Source of the DNA: an uncultured Verrucomicrobiota bacterium
Lineage (GTDB): Bacteria; Verrucomicrobiota; Verrucomicrobiia; Opitutales; Seribacteraceae
Reading direction: 5' to 3'
Assembly: GCA_902580225.1 (NCBI GenBank)
Contig: CACHJU010000001.1
Span: 1 to 64,000 of the forward strand
Length of the DNA stretch: 64,000 bases
Each line of letters begins with the position of its first letter. The stretch's first letter is position 1. The translations under genes and the position numbers were made by a program. Below, piece by piece: positions 1 through 8,700 of this stretch. The notes under the pieces are model-generated. The model was not told the DNA's origin, did not search any database, and saw nothing but the letters and a program-made list of their open reading frames with translations.

Positions 1-144
1 TCTTATTTACAATTTTATTTCTTGCCTCAAAAATTAATTTAGGTCATTTTATAAATATTGCTATAATTTACTAAAATAAGTTAATGTATAGAAGGTAAAA
101 TATTCATATTTTTAATTTACTTAAAATGCTCTAATTAAAAAAAA

Positions 145-918
145 ATGAAAAATTTTCAGGAAAATAGCCTTAGAAATGCTAAATATCTCCATAATTGGTT
201 TGAAGACATAAATTCAAGTGCAGCACAATTAAGTTTGATTTTCGAGAATATTCCAGGTGTCTCTTTTTTCATTAAAGATTTAAGTCACAGACTTATCTTC
301 GTTAATGAAAGTTTACTTATTAGATTTGGTTTGGAAAGAGAAGAGGAATTGAATGGTAAGACTGACTTTGACCTTTTCCCTCCCCGATTAGCAGAGCATT
401 TTCGACGGGAAGATCGTATAGTTTTTGAGACTAGAAAACCACGGCTTAACATATTGGAATTATTTTTTAATAAACAAGGACTGCCTGGTTGGTGTTTGAC
501 TAACAAATATCCTATGTTCGATTTAAACGGAGAAGTTGTTGGGATCATGGGTACTGTTAGACCGCATGATGATGGTGAACTTAAATGGGAACGTGAAGAT
601 GGAATTGGAAGAGCCGTCGGCCTAATTCGTCAAAAATTTCGAAAAGACTTAGCAATATCTGATTTGGTCAAAGAATCCGGACTAAATCATAGAAAGTTGC
701 ACCGTGGATTTATTGAATTATTTGGGATTGCTCCGATGCAGTTCATCACTCGAACTAGAATTGAAGCAGCTTGTGATGATCTACTTACAACAAATAAGAA
801 ACTCGCCGTGATTGCTAAAGAAAATGGCTTCTACGATCAAAGTTCTTTTACTCAACATTTTCGCAGGCAAATGAAGGTTACTCCTTTAAAATATCGTAAG
901 CAGAAAGGCTTTGCCTGA
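145..918 (+). CDS. PAS-domain AraC-family transcriptional regulator
   Basis: This is a 257-residue cytoplasmic DNA-binding regulator. Residues about 30-140 read as a PAS sensor fold (FFIKDLSHRLIFVNES, then GKTDFDLFP, then a GIMGTVR strand). Residues about 155-252 are an AraC-type double helix-turn-helix, with the second HTH signature near the end (AVIAKENGFYDQSSFTQHFRR followed by TPLKYRK). The ligand is unknown; PAS domains sense small molecules, flavin or heme, but no cofactor residue is diagnostic here. It stands alone: the next gene converges on it 13 bp away. The start is preceded by an A-rich stretch and no clear Shine-Dalgarno. Its target genes cannot be read from the sequence. Confidence 0.85.
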   Translation: MKNFQENSLRNAKYLHNWFEDINSSAAQLSLIFENIPGVSFFIKDLSHRLIFVNESLLIRFGLEREEELNGKTDFDLFPPRLAEHFRREDRIVFETRKPRLNILELFFNKQGLPGWCLTNKYPMFDLNGEVVGIMGTVRPHDDGELKWEREDGIGRAVGLIRQKFRKDLAISDLVKESGLNHRKLHRGFIELFGIAPMQFITRTRIEAACDDLLTTNKKLAVIAKENGFYDQSSFTQHFRRQMKVTPLKYRKQKGFA

Positions 919-931
919 GAAAGTTTTTGCC

Positions 932-2029
932 TCATATACCAGAGGCTAAAATACGAATCCTTCGTATATATACCTCTGAGTTTTTCTCTGCTAACTCCCA
1001 CCAATATTCTTCTTCAGTAAATCCTTTTGGGGTTGGTATAAGCCTTTCTTCATAAGCTGAGATAGCAGAAGCTCCTTCAGTCGTCAAAATTCTGATCATC
1101 ACATCGACGACTTCAGGAAATGCATAAAGTTGGCTCGGTTTCCCGGGGATTCTGTAGTTGATGTTACTAGTTGCAGCATATTCATAAGGGGGCACACCTC
1201 CGCCAGTTGTAGCATTAACATCTGGAAAGATTTGTTTTAAATTTCCTGTTCCCCAACTATTTTTTTCAATTAAAAAAGCTCTAATTCCAAAATCAATTAT
1301 GTTTGAAGCTAGAGCAAAGTCGGTAGAAGGCCCGTCAGGCCCTTCAAAAATCGGATTCATAATATTTGCCGGTTTCCGAACACCGTTGGAGTTTGTATTT
1401 TGACTATATCCAGAAGAATCAGAAAAAAGATTGTAGCCAGCTTTAAATGTTTCAGTAGCAGAAACATCAGACCTAAAAAGTTGATATCTGGGTCGTGATG
1501 TTGAAGAAGCGGTTAATCCATGTCTAATAATTTGATATGAAACAGCTCTAGCTCCTCCAGTATTGGCAGTTTTCGGATCAAGTTCAGGAGCTTGTGTAAA
1601 AAAACGGAAGAAGGTGCCTGCTTCACCAAATCTTGAATCGAAAATAGAAAGTTGGTTGTTTGCTTCTGCAAACTTATCATTGGGTCCATTAGTCCAATCA
1701 TCAGGAATGATTCGTAAGGATTCTTTAGATGGTTTGGGTACATCTGCTTCTTTCCAGGATCCACTATTTCTGTTATCTTCTAAAATTTTGGCGGTCATCC
1801 AAACATTTCCATCGTTTCGATATATGGCGCAGTGCAAATCTTCTTGTATTCGATCGAGTATAAACTGAGCAACTTGATTAGTTTCCAAATCTCCTGAAGC
1901 TTGTGTCTGGGTGGTTACCACTTGAGATGTTATATTCAGTAACATGCCGGCAAGCAGTGCAGTAACCGAAACTGCAACAAGGAGTTCAAGAACAGTAAAG
2001 CCCGATGAAAATGATTTCCTTTCAACCAT
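932..2029 (-). CDS. Prepilin-like protein, Verru_Chthon cassette protein C type
   Basis: This 365-residue protein has a type IV prepilin leader. The short basic N-terminus ends in G10, the mature protein would start at F11, glutamate lies at +5 (GFTVLELL), and a hydrophobic helix runs to about residue 33. A prepilin peptidase would cut after G10. The rest is a long, mostly polar exported domain without cysteines. Length and the N-terminal arrangement fit the Verru_Chthon cassette protein C family, whose function is unknown; members normally sit beside cassette proteins A, B and D. Here the A-type protein is 3.8 kb away on the other strand, and B and D are not in the window. The family assignment is from recognition, not a search. 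Confidence 0.7.
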   Translation of the reverse strand: MVERKSFSSGFTVLELLVAVSVTALLAGMLLNITSQVVTTQTQASGDLETNQVAQFILDRIQEDLHCAIYRNDGNVWMTAKILEDNRNSGSWKEADVPKPSKESLRIIPDDWTNGPNDKFAEANNQLSIFDSRFGEAGTFFRFFTQAPELDPKTANTGGARAVSYQIIRHGLTASSTSRPRYQLFRSDVSATETFKAGYNLFSDSSGYSQNTNSNGVRKPANIMNPIFEGPDGPSTDFALASNIIDFGIRAFLIEKNSWGTGNLKQIFPDVNATTGGGVPPYEYAATSNINYRIPGKPSQLYAFPEVVDVMIRILTTEGASAISAYEERLIPTPKGFTEEEYWWELAEKNSEVYIRRIRILASGI

Positions 2030-2087
2030 GAAACCTGAAGTTAATGTTGAAAATTATTTAAGGCAAGTAGAGAGAAATTTTAAGATT

Positions 2088-2984
2088 TTAAAGTTTTTCC
2101 CCTAATGTTTGGCCCATCTTAGCGTAAAGTTCAATTCCGGAAGCAGTAGAATCAAGTAAATCGTCCGCAAGGATCACAGAATTTTTTTCATAAATAGTTA
2201 ATACAGAGGAACCGCCAAAGCGAAAATATCCCATTTCCTCTCCCTTTTTAACATGGGTAGGTAAGGGAGCGGAAATTTTTACAGAACCAACGCAAGTTGC
2301 ACCAATTAGAAAGCAAGCAACTTTTCCAACCATACTATCGCAGATAAAAGAAAGATATCTTTTATTTTGCCAAAAAATACTAATATTTTTTCTTAGTGCA
2401 ATTGGATTTACTGAAAAAAGAGACCCATTAATAAGTTTGGGTTCATGCATAAAACCGGAGACAGGAAAATGAAAACGATGATAATCCACAGGACATAATC
2501 TGCTTATTACCATTGAGCCCTCCTTGTAAGTGTTAGCTAATTTTTCTGATTGAAAAAGAGAGGATAAATCAAATTTTTGGCCCTTGACGAAGATTCGTTT
2601 AACAGTGGATAAATTTTGTATTCCCAAATGTCGGCCATCCGCAGGGAAAACAATAGAATGGGGAGATTGATTAATGGGTCTAGCATTTTTTTTAAGTTCA
2701 CGACTGAAAAATTCATTAAAAGACTGGAATTCGGACGGCTCATTAAGAAATTCTTTTTTATCTAAATTAAATTTACTGATAAAAGGAAGAATTTTTTCCT
2801 TACTTTTTTTGGCATTCATTTTTTTGCCATACCATTTTGAAAACCAAGCTCTTTGTATCGCTAACCAAAGAGGTATTTTTCCCAATGGAGAACCATAGAT
2901 TAAAGAGAGCCAATTCTCCCCGTATACCTTTTCCGTTTCAATTCTACCAGTATCTCGGTTTTTAAATTTAATTTCCTCGATCAT
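2088..2984 (-). CDS. psd: Phosphatidylserine decarboxylase
   Basis: This enzyme decarboxylates phosphatidylserine to phosphatidylethanolamine at the membrane. The 298-residue proenzyme has the conserved FNEFFSREL block (about residue 89), VFPADGR (about 112) and the DYHRFHFP block (about 167). The self-cleavage motif GGSS (257-260) would be cut before S259 to make the pyruvoyl group on a 40-residue alpha chain. GGSS replaces the LGST of proteobacterial enzymes, as in several other bacterial groups. It needs phosphatidylserine from PssA, encoded at 58859. No partner gene adjoins it; rpmB lies just upstream on the same strand. Confidence 0.92.
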   Translation of the reverse strand: MIEEIKFKNRDTGRIETEKVYGENWLSLIYGSPLGKIPLWLAIQRAWFSKWYGKKMNAKKSKEKILPFISKFNLDKKEFLNEPSEFQSFNEFFSRELKKNARPINQSPHSIVFPADGRHLGIQNLSTVKRIFVKGQKFDLSSLFQSEKLANTYKEGSMVISRLCPVDYHRFHFPVSGFMHEPKLINGSLFSVNPIALRKNISIFWQNKRYLSFICDSMVGKVACFLIGATCVGSVKISAPLPTHVKKGEEMGYFRFGGSSVLTIYEKNSVILADDLLDSTASGIELYAKMGQTLGEKL

Positions 2985-3028
2985 GGATCGTGGTTATACG
3001 GTCTGTCGATAAGACCAGAAAGAGAAGA

Positions 3029-3259
3029 TCAACCCTTAACGATTTTACCTGCCTTGATAGCTTTCACTGATACCCACATACGCTTGACTTGACCACTGGG
3101 TAACTTTACGCGGATGCGCTGAACATTTGGTCGGAAAGTCCTTTTGTTATTTTTGACTAATTGTAAGCCAATGCCGCCAGCTTTTTTGCTGACACCTTTA
3201 TGAATTATACGACCACCAACTTTTGGTCGCTTACCAGTTATTGCACAAATTCTAGACAT
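3029..3259 (-). CDS. rpmB: 50S ribosomal protein L28
   Basis: This is a 76-residue basic protein of the large ribosomal subunit. The start is taken at the internal ATG giving MSRICAITGKRP, the universal L28 N-terminus; a longer frame reaching 3280 adds seven hydrophobic residues foreign to the family. The protein continues with a basic middle (NKRTFRPNVQRIRVK) and ends in lysine. It lacks the CxxC zinc pairs seen in some L28 proteins. rpmG, a frequent neighbour of rpmB, is not here. Confidence 0.93.
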   Translation of the reverse strand: MSRICAITGKRPKVGGRIIHKGVSKKAGGIGLQLVKNNKRTFRPNVQRIRVKLPSGQVKRMWVSVKAIKAGKIVKG

Positions 3260-3328
3260 GGGTATAATGAGTAAAAACAAAGAATGTCGAATTCATGTCT
3301 TTTTGACAAGACCAATCATTTTTTTTGT

Positions 3329-4360
3329 TTAATTATTTCTGTAAAGCCTTGCTCCGTCATCTTTTTTTTCGAGGAAAAATGCTTGGATATTTTGTTTAGA
3401 TTTTAGGTATTGCAGCCCTTTTTGGGAACCAAGCACAAGGCAGGCGGAAGCAAGTGAATCGGCTGTCATTGCTGTTGGAGCGAGCACTGTAACTTGAGAC
3501 AAATTTGTAAGACCAATTCCGGTAAAAGGGTTAATCAAATGAGAAAAAGTTTGGTCATTAAGCGTAACAGATTGTTCAAAGTCTCCGGAAGTTGCTATTG
3601 CGATGTTTGAAATTGCGAGAGTGGGTAAATCGGGATGCATCCTTCCCCCTATCTCTATCCGCCATCCATTTCTTCCTCTCGGTGCATCTCCGAGAAGAAT
3701 ATCTCCCCCTGCGTTTATAAGAACACGACAAACGCCGATTTGTTTAAGAATTTTGAGCATTTGATCAGCTGCATAGCCCTTGGCAATTCCTCCAAGATCT
3801 AAAACCATAGCTTTTTCAACCAGTTGAGCCTCTTTTTTTTCATAGTCTAATATAAGTTTTTCATACCCCACCCTTTCTTGTGTGCTTGTAAGCTTTTCAT
3901 TATCCGGAAGAATTTTCCTGAACCGGGCAATTCTCCAAAGCCTAGAGAAGGGGCCGATGGTTATGTCAAAAGCACCCCCGGTTTCGATCGCTAATTTTTG
4001 ACTTGCTGCTAAAACTTCAAATAGATCATTGGAAAGAGGGTAAAACTTAGATGATCCTGAATTTTGAGAGAGTTTGGATAATTCACTTTCGCCAATGTAG
4101 TCACTCAGTATTTGATCCAAACGATGGGCTTCTTTAAACGCTTTGGCCGCAGCTTTTTTGGCAATATTTATGTTCGGATGATCAATTAATATCGTAAAGT
4201 CAGTCCCCATGCAGGTTTCAGTAAACTTTATAGTTTTAAAATCAGTTTTAGCCTCAGTCCACGCTTCACATAAGATGGTCAGTAGGATAAAAATAAGAAA
4301 TTTGGAATTAGACTTCAAAAGGAAACTAAAAACATATCTCACAAAATGGAGGTTGTGCAA
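3329..4360 (-). CDS. apbE: FAD:protein FMN transferase (ApbE family)
   Basis: ApbE proteins transfer FMN from FAD onto threonines of exported or membrane redox proteins such as Rnf and Nqr subunits. The 343-residue protein has an N-terminal hydrophobic segment (about 18-31) fitting export. It then carries the family blocks: METGGAFDIT-like ETGGAFDITIGP (126-137), GGIAKGYAAD (190-199), NAGGD (216-220), SHLINPFTG (273-281) and the metal-binding TADSLA (299-304). The cysteine at residue 31 lacks a small residue at -1, so lipoprotein processing is doubtful. No Rnf, Nqr or other flavinylation substrate is encoded nearby. Confidence 0.88.
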   Translation of the reverse strand: MHNLHFVRYVFSFLLKSNSKFLIFILLTILCEAWTEAKTDFKTIKFTETCMGTDFTILIDHPNINIAKKAAAKAFKEAHRLDQILSDYIGESELSKLSQNSGSSKFYPLSNDLFEVLAASQKLAIETGGAFDITIGPFSRLWRIARFRKILPDNEKLTSTQERVGYEKLILDYEKKEAQLVEKAMVLDLGGIAKGYAADQMLKILKQIGVCRVLINAGGDILLGDAPRGRNGWRIEIGGRMHPDLPTLAISNIAIATSGDFEQSVTLNDQTFSHLINPFTGIGLTNLSQVTVLAPTAMTADSLASACLVLGSQKGLQYLKSKQNIQAFFLEKKDDGARLYRNN

Positions 4361-4609
4361 ATTTTCTTTATTCCGATTTTATGAATGAATAATAAATTGA
4401 ACTTATAAAATTGAATTTATGTTGCTTGAACATTCATCAAACTGAAGTGTTATAACTTTGAATTTCATAGTTCATTGTTAATCAAACTCCGAGCAATATT
4501 ATTGAAATCAATTTTACATTATTTTGAAAAACTTGATTTACAGGTTTAGTATTGGTTAATAGTTTATACGATGATCTCAAATATTGTTATTTCAAAGATA
4601 CAACTCAAA

Positions 4610-5728
4610 ATGAAACATAACCATAAAATTTCCTTTAGTATTTTTTTAAGCTTTTCTTTTATCATTTCTTCTTTATCTGCTAGAAAACCGGATCGGGCGG
4701 TGGAATCGATTGATGGAAGTGTTTACAAAATTGGTATGTTCCCCAAAGATCTGTATCAGAAACTCGGGTTTAAAGCAGGTCCCTCCAAAGATAAATTTAA
4801 GCCTTTTGAGGAAAAAATTGAAACATCTGATATTTCTTTTGATATGATTCCAGTCAAAGGTGGAGTTTTTTCAATGGGCAGTTCTGCAGATGACAAAAAC
4901 AGAGGTGAAGATGAGTTACTCGAAAGAAAGGTTAAAGTATCTGATTTTTGGATGGGTAAGCATGAACTAACATGGGACGAATATGAACTTTGGATGATTA
5001 ATTTGGATAAAGATAATCGAGATTATAAGAAGCTCGAACTCACTAAAGAGGATGAACGTGCTGACGCGGTTACTAAGCCTACTGCACCCTACACGGACAT
5101 GTCTTTCGGCATGGGAAAAAAGGGTTATCCCGCAATTTGCATGACTCATTTGTCGGCCAGAATGTATTGTATGTGGTTAAGTGCCCGTACAGGAAATTTT
5201 TACAGGTTACCCACTGAAGCTGAGTGGGAATTCGCATGTAAAGCTGGAACCACTACAGCGTACAGCTTCGGTGACGATCCAGAGAATCTTTCTGAGCATT
5301 CCTGGCATATGGACAATAGTAAATTTCAATATCAAAAGGTTGGTCAAAAAAAGCCAAACCCATTTGGTCTTTACGACATGCACGGAAATGTCTGGGAGTG
5401 GGTTCTCGATCAGTTTACTTCTGCTGAAAAAAAACCATCTGATAAACTTTTGATCAACCCGATTTCTTTGCCCACCACTCTTTATCCGCGAACTGTCAAA
5501 GGAGGGTCTTGGGATGATGATGAGAAGAGTCACCGAAGTGCATCCCGTATGCCCTCCGAAGAATGGTGGAAGGAACAGGATCCCCAACTTCCTAAAAGTG
5601 TTTGGTATCACACGGACGCCATCTTTGTTGGTTTTCGTGTCGTCCGACCTAGGGAAATTCCAGCATTGGAAGATATTGAAAAATTCTGGCCGTCAAAAGC
5701 GGAAATGTTAGCGATTCCTACACGTTGA
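4610..5728 (+). CDS. Secreted SUMF1/EgtB-fold (formylglycine-generating-like) protein
   Basis: The start at 4610 gives a clean signal peptide (MKHNHKISFSIFLSFSF, cleavage near SLSA); an upstream ATG at 4571 would add 13 residues. The mature part has the fold's landmarks: VKGGVFSMGS, RLPTEAEWEFACKAG, GLYDMHGNVWEW, VKGGSW and a closing VGFRVVR. True formylglycine-generating enzymes carry two catalytic cysteines in the region after GGSW; here that stretch reads HRSASR and has none. Sulfatase activation is therefore unlikely, and a structural or binding role is more plausible. No sulfatase gene adjoins it. It lies 57 bp upstream of the giant cassette A protein and may be co-transcribed. Confidence 0.82.
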   Translation: MKHNHKISFSIFLSFSFIISSLSARKPDRAVESIDGSVYKIGMFPKDLYQKLGFKAGPSKDKFKPFEEKIETSDISFDMIPVKGGVFSMGSSADDKNRGEDELLERKVKVSDFWMGKHELTWDEYELWMINLDKDNRDYKKLELTKEDERADAVTKPTAPYTDMSFGMGKKGYPAICMTHLSARMYCMWLSARTGNFYRLPTEAEWEFACKAGTTTAYSFGDDPENLSEHSWHMDNSKFQYQKVGQKKPNPFGLYDMHGNVWEWVLDQFTSAEKKPSDKLLINPISLPTTLYPRTVKGGSWDDDEKSHRSASRMPSEEWWKEQDPQLPKSVWYHTDAIFVGFRVVRPREIPALEDIEKFWPSKAEMLAIPTR

Positions 5729-5785
5729 TTTATTTTTAAAAGTTGCAAATTCCAATGAATTGGGCTCCGATATGTATGTTGCCCT

Positions 5786-8700
5786 ATGCGAAAGTTACCT
5801 AATTCTTCAAGAGTTTTAACTGAGAAGTCTAAAAGAGGCTTTGCCCTCGTACTTGCACTTTCTCTGATGAGTTTGGTTTTTTTACTTGTTGTTTCACTTG
5901 TCAGTCTTGTAAGTACCGATTTAAATTTATCCGAGCTTAGAAAACAGAAAGTGATGTCCCAGGCAAATGCTCGACTCGGAATGATGGTGGCCTTGGGTGA
6001 GATTCAGAAACATTTGGGACCTGATACAAGAATAACGGCCACAGCGGACATATTGGACGAACGAATTGAATCAGCTAATAAATACATCGTTAATGCTTAT
6101 GGGATTGATTCAGGTCAATCCGCGGATTCATTTTATGATTTAAACGAAAACGGGACTGGTTCTTCCGAAATCATTTCAACAAATGGGCAATATCGGGATA
6201 AGCTTCCTTTGGGTCAGCGCTTATGGACGGGAGTTTGGCGACATCGAGCCTCTCAAAAAGGTTCTTATGTGGATATGGATATCAAAGTAGGAGCCAAGCC
6301 TACTCCCAGGAACATGGAAAGTGGTGAGGCAGTAAACAAGACTACAATATCAGATAGTTCTTATGATCCACATCCAGCTTTGGAAATTTCATGGTTGGTC
6401 AGTGGTAATGAGGGATTTCAAAAAAAATTAGCTGTCGGTGACTCCATTGCTCGTAAAGAAGGCCTTGAAATTCCAGATGCTTTACCCTTTAACGAATTTG
6501 CCAGAGAATTTAGAATTCAGAGTGATATCTATGGAAATCGGGAAAATGCCTGGCAAGATTACCAACAAGTCGTTGCCGCCTACCTAAGCAATAAAGATGA
6601 ACAACTTTATAATCCTGATTATTTTCATCCTTTAATTGAATTACCTGATCCCGATGATGAGAAATTTGACAATCAAACCGTATGGATTTTAAAAAAACCG
6701 GTTTTAAAGGATAATTATAATCCTCTAAATTCTCAGGATTGGAAAAGTTATTTGTCAACTGAGCCTGTAAAGGTCAGAAAAACAGAAATTGTTTTACCTG
6801 AAGTGGGTCAGGAAAAAGGAAGCAGACAGGGTAGCAAGGAAAACCCAATCGGATTTTATGCTTATTGGGTTGGAGATGAAGGAGTAAAGTCAAAGATAAA
6901 TGCAGTTGATCCGAGAAAAGGTAAATATACAGAGCAGGGTTTTTTTAAAGAAAACCCTGATTCAAAAGAAAAAAAAGAAGTTTTTTCGGCTGTTTCGCAA
7001 CCAAATATTCAATTTCAGAGCGGGCAGGGAGAAAATGCAATCGGTTTCGGTATTTCTTTTAAGGGAGAAATTGAATCGAAAGTCAAAGATTTAGTATCAC
7101 TTGGATCATTTTCAGAATTAGAAAAATCAACAGGCACGATGCAATCAAGTGCCGATAAAGTAAATGCTCATTTCCATTCACTTACCACTAATTCATACGG
7201 CGTGCTTGCAGATGTAAGAAGAGGAGGTTTGAAAATAGATCTGAGTTTGGCGTTTAAAAACTTTTTGAAAAATAGCTCCAGTAATTCTAATGCAAACTTG
7301 TGGGAAAGGGATTTTTCCAATTATATTTACAAAGATCGTATTCATTATTTGAAGGAAGTTCCATTGGGCGAAAATACTAAAATTAACCAATGGGTTTATG
7401 GAGATGAAGCCACAATCAACGATCAATATGCGATTCTTGCCGGTCCTCGTTGGTCAGTTTTAAAAAGTTATAATAATTTTTATTCCAAAAAAGGATCCTT
7501 AAGTGAAGAAATTCCGGATAATTTTCCGAGAATTGTTGGAGATAATAGCGTTTTGTTTGATAATTCAGATGGTTCTCTCCCCAAAGGAAAACTTTCCTCC
7601 ATACCTGCTGCCATTCAAAATAAGGTTAATTATTTTGATCCCTGGAACCAAAGACCAGAACCCAGTAACCATCCCGTACTACCAGTTCTGGCCGAATTAA
7701 AATATTCTCACATGCCTACAGTTTCACAAAATAATTTTCATGCATTAGCCCTTTTTCCATCTGTTTCTTTTTGGAATCCATACGATCGGGAAATTTCATT
7801 TTCAAATTTATATATAGAAGTGCCTTTTCGTCTGGAAATGGAATTTGAAGAACCTGTTGAATACGAATTGTTTAGAGAATGGTGGTATTGGTCCAATGTA
7901 GTCCATGTACACAGGAACCCCAAACTACCTCATCCTAAAATTCCGGGTAATCAGACAAGACCATTAACTTATGTCAAAAATATCAAACGATATGTGGATT
8001 TAAATGGTAACGGGAAAAGAGATAAGGGTGAACCCACCCTTCCCGGTGGAGCAGACCGCGTAGATGTTCCTGAAGACCAACCTTTACCCAAAAGAGTTAG
8101 ATGTAAAATAGCACATTGCGGACAAATGGGATGTTTTGGAGAGCCTCCCGGCACTGGAGTGGATTTTAGATATTATCAGCATTCCAACACTAATAAGCGT
8201 TACAGTACTTTTAGAAATAACTTTGGCAGTCATTTCCCCCCTCTTCCCGATCGATCTATAGCATGGAATTATAACGGTAAACGCCATTTTAAAATTTTTA
8301 GATCAGCAAATGAAGCCTCTGGTATTTCAAATGACCGTTTTTTGCTTTTAAAAATAACAAATATAAAAATTCCTCCGGGGGAAAGGGTAAATTACACCTG
8401 TTCGGGTTCACAATTATCTTTTTCCCAATGGAATAATATGAACGACTACATTTTAACAGAATTAAAACATGGCAGTTCCGAGCAACCGATGGTGTTGCAA
8501 TCTCCATTTGCAAATACTAATGATTTGGCAATAAGATGGCGAATTTGGTCGGGTGATATAGATGGTTTTCTTCCCTTTGCCATGGAAAATTTTGATATAG
8601 AAAGCGCCAAGAGAACAACATCAAATCTTCCAAAACCAAAGGGCATAACGATTTATGGTGATGATCCAAGAAGCTACAGCGTTGATCGAATAAGATTAGT

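Noticed and set aside
929-946. GCCTC/GAGGC hairpin between the AraC gene and the cassette C gene as a terminator
   Set aside because: No T-run follows it on either strand, and it overlaps the coding end of the leftward gene.
4361-4609. Possible regulatory element in the divergent gap between apbE and the SUMF1-fold gene
   Set aside because: AT-rich with TTGATT-like hexamers but no matching -10 or symmetric site I could defend.
5207-5611. 134-residue antisense reading frame within the SUMF1-fold gene
   Set aside because: Shadow of the gene on the opposite strand, no homologous features.
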